From: Flavihumibacter sp. UBA7668
GTDB taxonomy: Bacteria > Bacteroidota > Bacteroidia > Chitinophagales > Chitinophagaceae
DNA: 64,000 nucleotides
Direction: 5' to 3'
Assembly: GCF_002483205.1 (NCBI RefSeq)
Contig: NZ_DLHM01000001.1
Coordinates: forward strand, 489,841 to 553,840
The notes below the pieces were generated by a model. It searched no databases. It saw only the letters and a list, made by a program, of their open reading frames with translations, and was not told the DNA's origin. The first letter of the stretch is position 1, and each line of letters begins with the position of its first letter. The translations under genes and the position numbers were made by a program. Positions 37,535 to 46,803 of this stretch are shown here, one piece after another.

Positions 37535-39211
37535 ATGGCCAACAAATATCACCCATTTTCAATTGCACCATCCTTACAATTTCTAACCGCAAGAATTCAA
37601 TCCTTTTCTAAAAAATCAATCAATAAAAGGGTTGTTTATCTTTCACTTCAGGCTATACTGAATGCAATAGTGATTGGCATAATTGCAAAAGGCCTGGTTT
37701 TACTCATTGATCTGATTACCAACCTATCCTTTTTTGGAAAATTTTCTTTTGAACCAGCCTCACCCGCCGGTAATGCATTAGGCCGGTGGGTACTATTAGT
37801 TCCAATTGCAGGCGCTTTAATTGTAGGATTAATCGCGCGATTCGGCTCCAAAGCTATTCGTGGCCACGGAATTCCTGAAGCGATGGAAAAAATCATCAGC
37901 TCAGATAGCAAAATACCCCCGGCCTTAACCATTCTTAAGCCGGTTTCTGCCGCAATTTCAATTGGTACTGGTGGACCATTTGGAGCAGAAGGACCAATAA
38001 TTGCAACAGGTGGTGCATTTGGTTCCTGGATTGGTCAAATGATTCATATTTCCTCCCGCGAAAGAAAAACATTACTTGCGGCAGGTGCAACAGCTGGTAT
38101 GGCCACAATTTTTGGAACTCCAATGGCTGCAATTCTGCTTGCCCTCGAATTATTACTCTTTGAATTTTCTCCCAAGTCAATAATCCCGGTTGCACTTGCA
38201 TGTATTACCGGTGCCGCAATGCATTTGTTACTTTTTGAAAGCGTGCCTGTGTTTCATTCCGCTTCCATTGAAGCCGCAACGCTTTCTTCCATTTGGATTT
38301 ACATTTTAATAGGTGCAATTATTGGAATTGTATCAGTTATTATATCAAAATTAATTTATTGGATAGAAGATCAGTTCGAACGACTTCCCATCCATTGGAT
38401 GTGGTGGCCGGCAATAGGGGCAGTAGCTGTTGGTATTGCAGGCTATTATGCTCCTAATACATTAGGCGTTGGTTATGAAAATATACATGGCGTTCTCAAT
38501 GGTAAGTTTACTCCAGCTATGTTGATATCCCTTTTCATTTTTAAGTTGATCTCATGGTCAATTTCACTGGGTAGTGGTACTTCAGGAGGTACTTTGGCGC
38601 CCCTCCTAACAATCGGCGGTGCACTGGGTGCTCTTTTGGGGCTTTTATTTATTGAAATTTTTCCATCAACTGGGATAAGCATTGTTACCTGCTCGCTGGT
38701 TGGGATGGCTGCTCTTTTTGCCGGAGCATCAAGAGCAGTTTTTACATCTGTTGTGTTTGCCATAGAAACAACGGGACAATTTAATGGCCTCTATCCTGTA
38801 CTTGCCGGTTGCACAATGGCTTATCTGATTTCAATGTTGCTTATGAAAACAAGTATCATGAGTGAAAAAATTAATCGAAGAGGCATTCTTACCCCTGATA
38901 CCTATGAACCCGATATACTACAATATGCACCTGTTACTGCTGCAAGAATAATTGAAGAAAATCATGCTGTTTCAGAAACAATCGGAGAAAAAGAAACCAT
39001 TGGAATAGCGATCAATAAAATGGTAAAAAAGAAAACTGACAGACTCGCAATTTTGTCTGAAAAAAACAATTCAGAAATTCTTGGACTGATAAGCAAAGAG
39101 TCAATCATCGATTTTTACCATCTTTCAAAAAGAAAGGATACAAGTTATCATTCTCCAAACAAAACAAAACGGATCATCGTATTCTGGAGAAAAACACTGA
39201 AAATTCATTAA
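37535..39211 (+). CDS. ClC-family chloride channel/antiporter
   Basis: A 558-residue membrane protein with about 10-12 helices. ClC selectivity-filter motifs are visible: GTGGPFGAEGPII near residue 150 (with the gating Glu in GAEGP) and GSGTSGGTLAP near 345. The C-terminal 110 residues hold one CBS-like motif (SETIGEKETIGIAINKMVKKKTDRLAIL) rather than the usual pair. It probably moves chloride, with or without proton exchange, in the inner membrane. It diverges from a Crp/Fnr regulator, and its stop codon overlaps that of the convergent mscS gene (TTAA). Confidence 0.93.
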   Translation: MANKYHPFSIAPSLQFLTARIQSFSKKSINKRVVYLSLQAILNAIVIGIIAKGLVLLIDLITNLSFFGKFSFEPASPAGNALGRWVLLVPIAGALIVGLIARFGSKAIRGHGIPEAMEKIISSDSKIPPALTILKPVSAAISIGTGGPFGAEGPIIATGGAFGSWIGQMIHISSRERKTLLAAGATAGMATIFGTPMAAILLALELLLFEFSPKSIIPVALACITGAAMHLLLFESVPVFHSASIEAATLSSIWIYILIGAIIGIVSVIISKLIYWIEDQFERLPIHWMWWPAIGAVAVGIAGYYAPNTLGVGYENIHGVLNGKFTPAMLISLFIFKLISWSISLGSGTSGGTLAPLLTIGGALGALLGLLFIEIFPSTGISIVTCSLVGMAALFAGASRAVFTSVVFAIETTGQFNGLYPVLAGCTMAYLISMLLMKTSIMSEKINRRGILTPDTYEPDILQYAPVTAARIIEENHAVSETIGEKETIGIAINKMVKKKTDRLAILSEKNNSEILGLISKESIIDFYHLSKRKDTSYHSPNKTKRIIVFWRKTLKIH

Positions 39212-40296
39212 TTCGATTTCGCAATCAGCACCTCTTTTGTTTCTCCTGCCAACTCCACATCCATAGATTCCAATAAACGCAAAACATCCAGATTGATGGT
39301 CTGCTTCAATTGATTGAACTCGGTTATCGGTATCATACCACTGTAATATTCAACATGAATCTGAAATGAATTTGCCGTGATATCACTTAAAAAACAGGTA
39401 TAATTTTCAATTGCCGGATGACTTAAAATATTCTTGATCCCCGCCACAACATGATCCAGTTTTACAGAAGATGTTTTTAAAGAAAGTTCCAGCTTCAGAT
39501 CAGCCCTTCGCTGTGAACGTAAACTGAGATTATCCATGATACTATCCACCATCTGTTTGTTCGGAACACTTACATAAGTTTTCTGATCGGTTCTCAGACG
39601 GGTGCTTCGAAGTCCGATTCGTTCAATGGTGCCGGTTATATGTTGCACTTTTACAGTATCTCCTACATGAAAGGGTTTATCAAAAAATATGATAAACGAA
39701 GCAATCAGGTTTTCCAGACTTTCCCGGGCAGCAAGGGCAAGCGCACCCGCTACGATTGAAAGTCCCGCCAGGTAGGTAGTTATATCTTTATTAAAAGAAA
39801 AACGGATCACCAGCAATATTCCAAGAATCACCAACACCGCCTTAAAAAAATCCTTGAAAAAAACCACCATCTGGTTATCTGCCATATCTTCCGTGAGATT
39901 GGCTTTCTGTTCCATCAGCATGGCAATGAACTCGATCATTCTCCGCATGAGCCAGATAAAGGTAATAACCCAGATTCCTTTGGCAACGCTGGCAACTATT
40001 GTTCTAATTTCAACCTGATAAATTCTCGCATTCAGAACTTGTGGAAAACTGAGATTTTCTAAAGAAATCATCGTTATAGAGATAATCAGAAAAACCTGCA
40101 TTGGCTGAAAAACCAATTCCACAAAAGAATACTGATCAATTTTCCAGGATCTGCTCTTGATGATCTTAAAAATTATCCTTGATAAAACACGTGATAAATA
40201 ACGTTTAAAAAAGATAGCCAGCAGAATAGCACCGAAACAAATAAGATATGCCCGAACCGTGTTTTCCAAAAATATGTAGTCCAATACATCCCTCAT
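39208..40296 (-). CDS. MscS-family mechanosensitive ion channel
   Basis: A 362-residue small-conductance type channel that opens under membrane tension to release solutes. There are about five helices, with the pore helix and beta domain in GLSIVAGALALAARESLENL and FFDKPFHVGDTVKVQHITG (residues about 185-235). RIGLRSTRLRT and VSVPNKQMVDSIMDN follow as in the family. It is the last gene of a long minus-strand run starting at rsfS, 13 bp after a propeller-like protein gene. Confidence 0.93.
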   Translation of the reverse strand: MRDVLDYIFLENTVRAYLICFGAILLAIFFKRYLSRVLSRIIFKIIKSRSWKIDQYSFVELVFQPMQVFLIISITMISLENLSFPQVLNARIYQVEIRTIVASVAKGIWVITFIWLMRRMIEFIAMLMEQKANLTEDMADNQMVVFFKDFFKAVLVILGILLVIRFSFNKDITTYLAGLSIVAGALALAARESLENLIASFIIFFDKPFHVGDTVKVQHITGTIERIGLRSTRLRTDQKTYVSVPNKQMVDSIMDNLSLRSQRRADLKLELSLKTSSVKLDHVVAGIKNILSHPAIENYTCFLSDITANSFQIHVEYYSGMIPITEFNQLKQTINLDVLRLLESMDVELAGETKEVLIAKSN

Positions 40297-40309
40297 ATCT
40301 CTTGCTTAT

Positions 40310-41125
40310 TTATAAACTGTAAATATGTAATTTACCTGATTTCAAAACATATAGAAACTCCATTGATACCTGCACTTTTACAGCCCCTTCCAAAATTTCA
40401 GGAACTGCCTGTTCTTTTAATTCAAGCGTTCCCGGAATATAACTTTCCAGCAGGTTGTTTTTTCTTCCCATTACCCTGCCTCCTATTACCTGAACATCTG
40501 TCCAGCCGAGTAAAGCAACTTTATTTCGGAGTGTTCCAAAATAATCCAGCACAAACAATCCCTTAACCGGATCATATAAATAAACCAGACGACCTGCATC
40601 TGTGATAAATTCAGGCGAAGGTGCGTCATCAAAGATTACCCTGAAATCAACTGTCTCACCTTTAAGATTCCCTCCATCATCCAATCGTTTTAACCTGCCT
40701 TCCAGTTCATCATATACCCAAACTCCATTATCAAAAGATTGTGCAATTGCTTTTGCCTGGAAAATCTGATGTTTTCGAAGGTCGATGGTTAAACGATTAT
40801 TCAAAAACCGGTCCAATACAACGATCGTTCCAAAATCTTTGTAAAATAACAATACCTTTAATGGATTAGAGACATCCATTGAAAACAATTTTCCGTATCG
40901 TCGTACATCATTAAATACACCAACTGAATCACCGTTGGGAGAAAGTTTTTTCAATTGTCCGGTTGCATCTAACAGATACATATAACCGAGATTATCTACC
41001 GCAAATCCGATCAGGTTTTCACCTACAACAGTTTTTAGTTGAAAACTATCAGTCAACAATTCCTTTCCAGCTGAATACGCAGTCAGCTGAAACAGGAAAA
41101 GCACGAATAAAAGCAATTTCTTCAT
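40310..41125 (-). CDS. exported beta-propeller-like protein of unknown function
   Basis: A 271-residue protein with a signal peptide (MKKLLLFVLFLFQLTAYSAG). The mature part consists of short repeated beta-rich segments (NLGYMYLLDATGQLKKLSPNGDS, LLFYKDFGTIVVLDRFLNNR, GVWVYDELEGRLKRLDDGG), typical of a six-bladed propeller in the periplasm. No catalytic motif is apparent. Its start overlaps the stop of the LpxH-like gene by 4 bp, so translation is probably coupled. Confidence 0.75.
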   Translation of the reverse strand: MKKLLLFVLFLFQLTAYSAGKELLTDSFQLKTVVGENLIGFAVDNLGYMYLLDATGQLKKLSPNGDSVGVFNDVRRYGKLFSMDVSNPLKVLLFYKDFGTIVVLDRFLNNRLTIDLRKHQIFQAKAIAQSFDNGVWVYDELEGRLKRLDDGGNLKGETVDFRVIFDDAPSPEFITDAGRLVYLYDPVKGLFVLDYFGTLRNKVALLGWTDVQVIGGRVMGRKNNLLESYIPGTLELKEQAVPEILEGAVKVQVSMEFLYVLKSGKLHIYSL

Positions 41126-41880
41126 GGTGTATAATATTCAAGACGTATTTCCTTCCCATCAAATACAGCATAGGAATCATAACGCAGCCAATCACCAAGA
41201 TTTATATATCGGCTTTCTTCATTCAGTTTGAAATCAATGGGCAGGTGCCGGTGGCCGAAAATAAAATAGTCAAATTTTTCTTTTTGCAAAACTTCCCGGC
41301 AATACTGAATCAGCCATTCCTTATCCTCACCCAGAAAAATCTCATCCGACTGTCCGGTTGCTGCCCGGCTCTTACGACTCATATAATTGGCTATCCCAAT
41401 ACCCCAGCTCGGATGTAACACACCAAAGAACCATTTACAAACAGGATTACGAAATACTTTCTTAATGAATTTATAACCATGATCACCCGGGCCTAAGCCA
41501 TCCCCATGGCCAATCAGAAATTTCTTCCCATTGAATTCAACTCTTTTTTCTTCATGGTAAACAGGAATATTCAGCTCTTCTTCGAAATAGCCATTTACCC
41601 ACATATCATGATTGCCAACAAAAAAATGAACAGGTATACCTTTATCGGTTAAGGAAGCCAGTTTTCCCAGCAACCGGACATAACCTTTGGGTACCACTGT
41701 TTTGTATTCATACCAGAAATCGAAGAGGTCACCAACTATAAAAAGCTGTCCCAATTCCGGCTCAATCCGTTCCAGAAACTGAACGATTTTTTTTTCCCGT
41801 TTCAGACTTTGGGCGTGATCCGGCGCACCCAGATGAAAATCTGAGATAAAATAAATTTTCTTTCCGGCTTCCAATTGCAT
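41122..41880 (-). CDS. lpxH: LpxH-like UDP-2,3-diacylglucosamine diphosphatase
   Basis: A 252-residue calcineurin-type phosphoesterase. Metal motifs are in order: FISDFHLGAPDH near residue 12, VGDLFDFWYEY near 53, FVGNHDMWVNG near 90, IGHGDGLGPGDHG near 128 and FGHRHLP near 205. It should hydrolyse UDP-2,3-diacylglucosamine to lipid X in lipid A synthesis. The start at ATG 41880 fits the family; a longer frame would run into the upstream gene. Substrate is inferred by family, so a generic UDP-sugar diphosphatase remains possible. Confidence 0.9.
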   Translation of the reverse strand: MQLEAGKKIYFISDFHLGAPDHAQSLKREKKIVQFLERIEPELGQLFIVGDLFDFWYEYKTVVPKGYVRLLGKLASLTDKGIPVHFFVGNHDMWVNGYFEEELNIPVYHEEKRVEFNGKKFLIGHGDGLGPGDHGYKFIKKVFRNPVCKWFFGVLHPSWGIGIANYMSRKSRAATGQSDEIFLGEDKEWLIQYCREVLQKEKFDYFIFGHRHLPIDFKLNEESRYINLGDWLRYDSYAVFDGKEIRLEYYTP

Positions 41881-41896
41881 GGTCGCAAATATACTA

Positions 41897-42307
41897 TTAT
41901 CCCTTATCGCGACGGTATTGTAAAACATCACCGCTGGTAATTGCCGGCTTTCCGGTAATATCTCCGTTATACCAGTAAATCCAGGCCTCAAAACCTGAAC
42001 CATCTGCACAGTAGACGCGGGTCATTTCTCTTTTATACAAAGCCGGCTCCCCTTCTTCCGGAGCAACACCTTCGTAATCGTCCAACTGTGCAATCGCCCA
42101 ATCCCATTCTGCTTCAGGCTTCAGCTGATATAATTCACCCAGTATAAATCGCTCCTCCTGGCTGGGAACTGCAGCGGGATATTCACCCATGTCATAAAGT
42201 TCTCCCCTCACTTTTGCATCGGAAAGAAAGTCAAAATGCTGACTGACATACGCATAGGCTGGATGGTGAAACCCCTTGCGTAATGAACCATAAACGAATA
42301 ATAGCAT
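41897..42307 (-). CDS. gamma-glutamylcyclotransferase-like (GGCT/AIG2) protein
   Basis: A 136-residue GGCT-fold protein. The phosphate/substrate-binding motif FVYGSLRKG starts at residue 4 and the catalytic-region segment LDDYEGVAPEEGEP lies near 70. ATG 42307 is chosen because it places YGSLR at the normal position; it is 10 bp after the stop of the LUD gene. Members cleave gamma-glutamyl amines, but many bacterial ones are uncharacterised, so the substrate is unknown. Confidence 0.85.
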   Translation of the reverse strand: MLLFVYGSLRKGFHHPAYAYVSQHFDFLSDAKVRGELYDMGEYPAAVPSQEERFILGELYQLKPEAEWDWAIAQLDDYEGVAPEEGEPALYKREMTRVYCADGSGFEAWIYWYNGDITGKPAITSGDVLQYRRDKG

Positions 42308-42317
42308 GGGTAAAGGT

Positions 42318-42971
42318 TTAAGAGTTATCGACCAGAAAAAGATAAACTTCTTTTGGTCCGTGTACGCCAACTACCAATGTTTTTTCAATATCTGCCGTGC
42401 GGCTGGGTCCGCTTGCGAAGCTTATGAAAGAGGGCAGGTTGGATCCGTATTTTTCTTTCAGAAGACGAAGTCCGTCTTTTATATCATAAACCAACTGGCT
42501 GGTGGTTGCGATACAAATATGAACAGGAGCATATACACTGGAAGTACGTCCACTTTCCTGTGCACTACTCAACACAATAGTACCGGTTCGTGCAACCAGA
42601 CATTCACAACCTGTAATGGCAGCATCGCAATTTTTAAGTGCCTCAGGAGATGTATCATTCATCAATAAACCAGCGAGTGCATCACTGCTGATGGAAGAAC
42701 GAAAACCTGTTTCCCGGCAATAAATTTTTTTGAATCCCTCCTGCTGAGCCAATTGTTCTAGTTGAAATTGCATCTCCAGTTCATTCAGGCAGAATACAAA
42801 CTTGCCCTGTAATTTGCCGAACTGTTCTGCGAATAACATATCAAGTTCATCTGATGCTGGCTGATAAACAGACTGATTTCCTTCACTTGATGGAAATGGA
42901 ATAGGCGTTGATTCACTCAACGCCTTCCTTATTTTTTTTAAAATACTTTCTTTTGCTGTTGATGCTTTCAT
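42318..42971 (-). CDS. LUD-domain protein (LutC/YkgG-like)
   Basis: A 217-residue protein of the LUD family, with the C-terminal core CDAAITGCECLVARTGTIVLSS and AHICIATTSQLVYDIKDGL-type segments. LutC homologues assist lactate oxidation with LutA and LutB, but those genes are absent here. ATG 42971 lies 4 bp after the ftsH stop; a TTG at 42983 would overlap ftsH. Location after ftsH is an arrangement I recall from other Bacteroidota, so its role may not concern lactate. Confidence 0.87.
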   Translation of the reverse strand: MKASTAKESILKKIRKALSESTPIPFPSSEGNQSVYQPASDELDMLFAEQFGKLQGKFVFCLNELEMQFQLEQLAQQEGFKKIYCRETGFRSSISSDALAGLLMNDTSPEALKNCDAAITGCECLVARTGTIVLSSAQESGRTSSVYAPVHICIATTSQLVYDIKDGLRLLKEKYGSNLPSFISFASGPSRTADIEKTLVVGVHGPKEVYLFLVDNS

Positions 42972-42975
42972 GGCC

Positions 42976-44997
42976 TCATGCAATACTCGGTGTCTCGTCT
43001 ACTTCAATGGTCTTTTTTTCTTCGTACGGACGTTTACCGATCAGATGTTCCACATCACTTTGGAAAAGTACTTCTTTATCGAGCAGTTTCTCCGCTAAAA
43101 TTTCCACCTGTTGCTTTTTGTCAGTAAGCAATTGTTTAGTGCGCTCATAGGCTGCATCAATCAGCTTACGTACTTCTTCATCAATGATTTTGGAAGTCTC
43201 TTCTGAGTAAGGCTTGGTGAAGGAGTTTTCATTCTGCGGGTCATAAAAACTAACGTTTCCAACTTTATCATTCATACCATATACGGTCACCATTGCATAG
43301 GCCATTCGGGTAATCTGCTGCAGATCGTTTTGTGCTCCGGTTGAAATTTTACTGAAGAAAATTTCCTCTGCCGCTCTTCCGCCCAGGGTCATACAAATCT
43401 GATCCAACAACTGATCCGTGTTATAGAGATATTGTTCTTTAGGTGTATACTGCGCATAACCAAGGGCAGCAGTTCCTCGGGGAACAATCGTAACCTTCAA
43501 CAACGGGTAAGCATGTTCCAGATACCATCCACAGATAGCATGACCGGCTTCATGGTAGGCGATGATTTTTTTCTCATCAGGAGAGATGATTTTATTCTTC
43601 TTCTCCAATCCGCCTATTACACGGTCCACCGCATCCTGGAAATCACTCATATCAACTGCTTCCTTGCCTTTACGGGCGGCAATCAGTGCGGCTTCATTAC
43701 ATATATTGGCAATATCCGCACCAGCAAATCCCGGAGTCTGTTCAGCCAGTTTATGAATATCAACCTGCTCTGAAACTTTGATTGGTTTCAAGTGAACTTT
43801 AAAGATTGCTTCTCTTCCTTTTACATCCGGTTTGTCAATAGTGATCTGACGATCGAATCGGCCCGGACGCAGCAGGGCGGTATCCAACACATCCGGACGG
43901 TTGGTGGCAGCCAGCACAATAATTCCACTTTCTCCACTGAATCCATCCATTTCAACCAACAACTGGTTAAGGGTGCTTTCCCTTTCATCATTGCTCATAA
44001 TGGCATTTTTACCACGGGCACGACCAATTGCATCAATTTCATCAATGAATATGATACAAGGTGCTTTTTCACGGGCCTGTTTGAACAGGTCTCTTACACG
44101 GCTTGCTCCAACACCAACAAACATTTCCACGAAATCAGAACCACTGAGGCTGAAGAAGGGAACCTGGGCTTCACCTGCCATGGCTTTTGCCAACAAGGTT
44201 TTACCGGTACCAGGAGGACCTACAAGTAAAGCTCCTTTTGGAATCTTACCACCCAGATTGGTGTATTTTTTGGGATTTTTAAGGAAATCCACGATTTCCA
44301 TCACTTCCACTTTTGCTTCATCCAGTCCGGCTACGTCATTAAATGTGATATTCACTTTTGTTCCTTTATCAAACAACTGAGCCTTGGATTTTCCGATATT
44401 GAAAATTCCACCCGGACCGGCACCGCCACCGGCACCGCCGCCCATTTTACGCATGAGCAATACCCAGATCAGCACTATGATGAATATTGGTAATACAAAC
44501 TGGAAAATTGGCGCCAGCCAGTCCCCTTCTGTTTCGTCATAACGCGGAACTTCTTTGATTTCGGGATTTTTTGTATAAAAATCACGCAGGTCATCGGTAA
44601 AAATTTCCGGTTTAGCTATGGTAAACTCAAATTGAGGAGCTTTATCGCTGGAAGCCGGATTATACCCTTTCGGAAGTTTATCCTTATAGAACGGTTTTTT
44701 CAGACTCTCCGGTTTGATATAAACCCGGACAAGGTTTTTGTTGCTGATCAATTCGATCTTGGCAACATCGCCCTTTGCCAGCATTTCATTTTTAAACACA
44801 TCAAAATTGATGCGTTTGGCATCTGGAGCAAAGGAACTGAACAGGTTAAATCCAAGCAGAATTACGGCCAGCGCCCCCCAAACCCAGTAAATATTAAATC
44901 TGGGTCCGCGCCGGGGATCATTCCCACTACCATCCATTCTTGGCCGCATCCGGTTAAATCCGCCCCTGTCGTTTGATTTCTGATCTTCTTGTGACAT
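42976..44997 (-). CDS. ftsH: ATP-dependent zinc metalloprotease FtsH
   Basis: A 673-residue membrane-bound AAA+ protease that degrades misfolded membrane and short-lived regulatory proteins. Two membrane helices (about 32-52 and 165-185) flank the periplasmic domain. Walker A is GPPGTGKTLLAKA, Walker B IIFIDEIDAIGR, the second region of homology follows, and the zinc site is HEAGH (AYHEAGHAICGWYLE). A Gly-rich segment after the second helix is typical of the phylum. rsfS is 64 bp upstream and the LUD gene follows. Confidence 0.98.
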   Translation of the reverse strand: MSQEDQKSNDRGGFNRMRPRMDGSGNDPRRGPRFNIYWVWGALAVILLGFNLFSSFAPDAKRINFDVFKNEMLAKGDVAKIELISNKNLVRVYIKPESLKKPFYKDKLPKGYNPASSDKAPQFEFTIAKPEIFTDDLRDFYTKNPEIKEVPRYDETEGDWLAPIFQFVLPIFIIVLIWVLLMRKMGGGAGGGAGPGGIFNIGKSKAQLFDKGTKVNITFNDVAGLDEAKVEVMEIVDFLKNPKKYTNLGGKIPKGALLVGPPGTGKTLLAKAMAGEAQVPFFSLSGSDFVEMFVGVGASRVRDLFKQAREKAPCIIFIDEIDAIGRARGKNAIMSNDERESTLNQLLVEMDGFSGESGIIVLAATNRPDVLDTALLRPGRFDRQITIDKPDVKGREAIFKVHLKPIKVSEQVDIHKLAEQTPGFAGADIANICNEAALIAARKGKEAVDMSDFQDAVDRVIGGLEKKNKIISPDEKKIIAYHEAGHAICGWYLEHAYPLLKVTIVPRGTAALGYAQYTPKEQYLYNTDQLLDQICMTLGGRAAEEIFFSKISTGAQNDLQQITRMAYAMVTVYGMNDKVGNVSFYDPQNENSFTKPYSEETSKIIDEEVRKLIDAAYERTKQLLTDKKQQVEILAEKLLDKEVLFQSDVEHLIGKRPYEEKKTIEVDETPSIA

Positions 44998-45061
44998 ATT
45001 TTAGATAGCTATAGATAATTAATGCTTATACCCTGCCTTTGTTCAAAAGAAAGGTAAAATC

Positions 45062-45466
45062 TTAGGATTCAAAGTTCGTCATGGGCGCATCGCTCCACAT
45101 TTCCTCCAATTTATAAAACCGGCGGGTTTCTGGTTGCATTACGTGTACCACTACATTTACATAATCGATCAGAATCCATTGCGCCGCCTGCTGCCCTTCA
45201 TGCCGGTATGGCAATTCACCCAATTCTTCTTTAACAGCATACTCAACGGAATCAGCAATTGCTTTTACCTGAGTGGTTGATGATGCTTCGCAAATCACAA
45301 AAAAATCGGAGACAGCTTCATGAATCTTCCTGAGATCCAGGGAAACGATGTTTTCTCCCTTTTTTTCCTGGATAGCCTTGATAATGGTGGTCAGAATCTT
45401 GGCATTTTTTGTAAGGCGGGTCACACTACTGCGTTGACGTGAAGCTAAAGCTGACAATGGTTCCAA
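45062..45466 (-). CDS. rsfS: ribosome silencing factor RsfS
   Basis: A 134-residue protein of the RsfS/Iojap family that binds uL14 and blocks subunit joining in starved cells. Core motifs are IVSLDLRKIHEAVSDFFVICEASSTTQVKAIA (shown as LDLRKIHEAVSDFFVICEAS) and RHEGQQAAQWILIDYVNVVVHVM. The first 20 residues are a loosely conserved extension. It heads the minus-strand run to ftsH and diverges from birA. Confidence 0.95.
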   Translation of the reverse strand: MEPLSALASRQRSSVTRLTKNAKILTTIIKAIQEKKGENIVSLDLRKIHEAVSDFFVICEASSTTQVKAIADSVEYAVKEELGELPYRHEGQQAAQWILIDYVNVVVHVMQPETRRFYKLEEMWSDAPMTNFES

Positions 45467-45546
45467 TAATCTAATCTTTTAGTGAACTAAAAACTGAAAA
45501 TACTACATTCGTCCCGATCAAAAGTACTAATCTTTTGCGCAAACCA

Positions 45547-46290
45547 ATGCCCATTTATCCCATCGGACATCAGCTTACGATACTGGAGACGGTTGATAGC
45601 TCCAACAACTATGCCATGGGCCAGCTGCAGGAACAGAAGGCAGTACATGGCCAGGTCTATTTTGCCCTGGAACAAACTGCCGGAAAAGGACAGATGGGAA
45701 AACAATGGATCAGTGAGCCTGCCTCTAATATTATGGTAAGTATTGTTCTGGAAACCAGACAGCTGGCGCATTCTGACCAATTTTACCTTAGCATGGCTAT
45801 GGCCCTGGGTTGCCAGCGTTGGTTCGGTGAATATGCAGGTGATGAGACCCGGGTTAAATGGCCTAATGATCTATACTGGCGTGACAGAAAGGCAGGTGGA
45901 ATTTTAATTGAAAACAAATGGCTGGGTCCAGAATGGCAGTTTGCAGTGGTGGGGATAGGGATCAATTTGAATCAGACCTCATTTCCGGAAACACCCAGAA
46001 AAGCGGTATCTCTCCGTCAAATTACCGGGAGGAAAATGGATTTATTGCAGGAATTGCGATTACTCTGTCAGACACTGGAATACCGATGGCAGCAGCTATT
46101 AAATGGAAAGCACAAAGAAATCCATCGGGATTATCTCTTGCATTTATTCGGCCGGGACCAGCTCTGCCGGATGCGTAAAAACAACATTGTGTTCGAAACC
46201 CGGATTTTAGGCGTTACAGAAACAGGGGAATTGCAAACTCGTGATAGTCTGGACAGGCAATTCAAAGTAGGTGAAGTAGAATGGCTTTGA
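45547..46290 (+). CDS. birA: biotin--[acetyl-CoA carboxylase] ligase
   Basis: A 247-residue monofunctional (group I) biotin protein ligase. The biotinyl-AMP motif GKGQMGKQWIS lies near residue 52 and the KWPNDLYWRDRKAGGILIE active-site region near 100-118. There is no N-terminal DNA-binding domain, so it cannot act as the BirA repressor. ATG 45547 is preferred to a TTG four codons upstream. Its stop codon directly abuts the stop of the convergent metalloprotease-like gene (TGATCA at 46288-46293). Confidence 0.95.
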   Translation: MPIYPIGHQLTILETVDSSNNYAMGQLQEQKAVHGQVYFALEQTAGKGQMGKQWISEPASNIMVSIVLETRQLAHSDQFYLSMAMALGCQRWFGEYAGDETRVKWPNDLYWRDRKAGGILIENKWLGPEWQFAVVGIGINLNQTSFPETPRKAVSLRQITGRKMDLLQELRLLCQTLEYRWQQLLNGKHKEIHRDYLLHLFGRDQLCRMRKNNIVFETRILGVTETGELQTRDSLDRQFKVGEVEWL

Positions 46291-46644
46291 TCAGGCTATC
46301 CTTCTTTCCTGACCGGTTCGGGGACTAAAGGAATAGCGTTCCTCCAAATAAAAATCCTGCTCTGCTTCCCGGGCTTCAACCTCAAATCGATTTTTATAAT
46401 ATCCCTTTTTTATTGATTCAATCAGGTATAAAAATAAAAACCGGGCCCAGCCATATTGCTGAAACTGACGAACATGAGCCAATTCATGCCTAAGCCAGCG
46501 TCGGTTTTGCAACATTTCCTGATAAGATGTATTGTATAAATGTATAGTATTGCCCAATACCATGGCCAACTTTTCCGATTTCATTCGCTTAGCCGCCAAT
46601 TTCGCCCATATAGAATTTTCCTTAATACGATAGACGTCAGACAT
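46291..46644 (-). CDS. small HELAH-motif protein (DUF4157-like)
   Basis: A 117-residue protein with a zinc-metalloprotease-type motif RHELAHVRQFQQYG near residue 52. That combination is typical of DUF4157-like domains, but the protein is much shorter than classical proteases and has no signal peptide. A hydrophobic stretch (ARFLFLYLIESI) follows the motif. The N-terminal codons ATGTCTGACGTC overlap a GTCTGACA-type repeat that fills the upstream region. Proteolytic activity is unproven. Confidence 0.75.
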   Translation of the reverse strand: MSDVYRIKENSIWAKLAAKRMKSEKLAMVLGNTIHLYNTSYQEMLQNRRWLRHELAHVRQFQQYGWARFLFLYLIESIKKGYYKNRFEVEAREAEQDFYLEERYSFSPRTGQERRIA

Positions 46645-46702
46645 ACATTAGGACAGTGTTAGAACATGTCAAGGGAGATGTCAGAACACCTGTCTGACAC
46701 TT
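46630..46702. repeat. GTCTGACA/GTGTTAGAACA-type repeat cluster
   Basis: Contains GACGTCAGACA, GTGTTAGAACATGTC and TCAGAACACCTGTCTGACACTT. The 18-mer AACACCTGTCTGACACTT at 46685-46702 is identical to 61361-61378. Confidence 0.75.
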
Positions 46703-46803
46703 CTGGTAGGTTTTGATGTTGTGGACACTAAACCTTATGCAAATTCATGAGCGCATACTACCCTGGGTGCAGTTGGTACCAACATCCCCCTTGTCATGTT
46801 TCT

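Noticed and set aside
45547..46290. birA as a biotin-operon repressor.
   Set aside because: The N-terminal helix-turn-helix domain is absent, so only the ligase role is supported.
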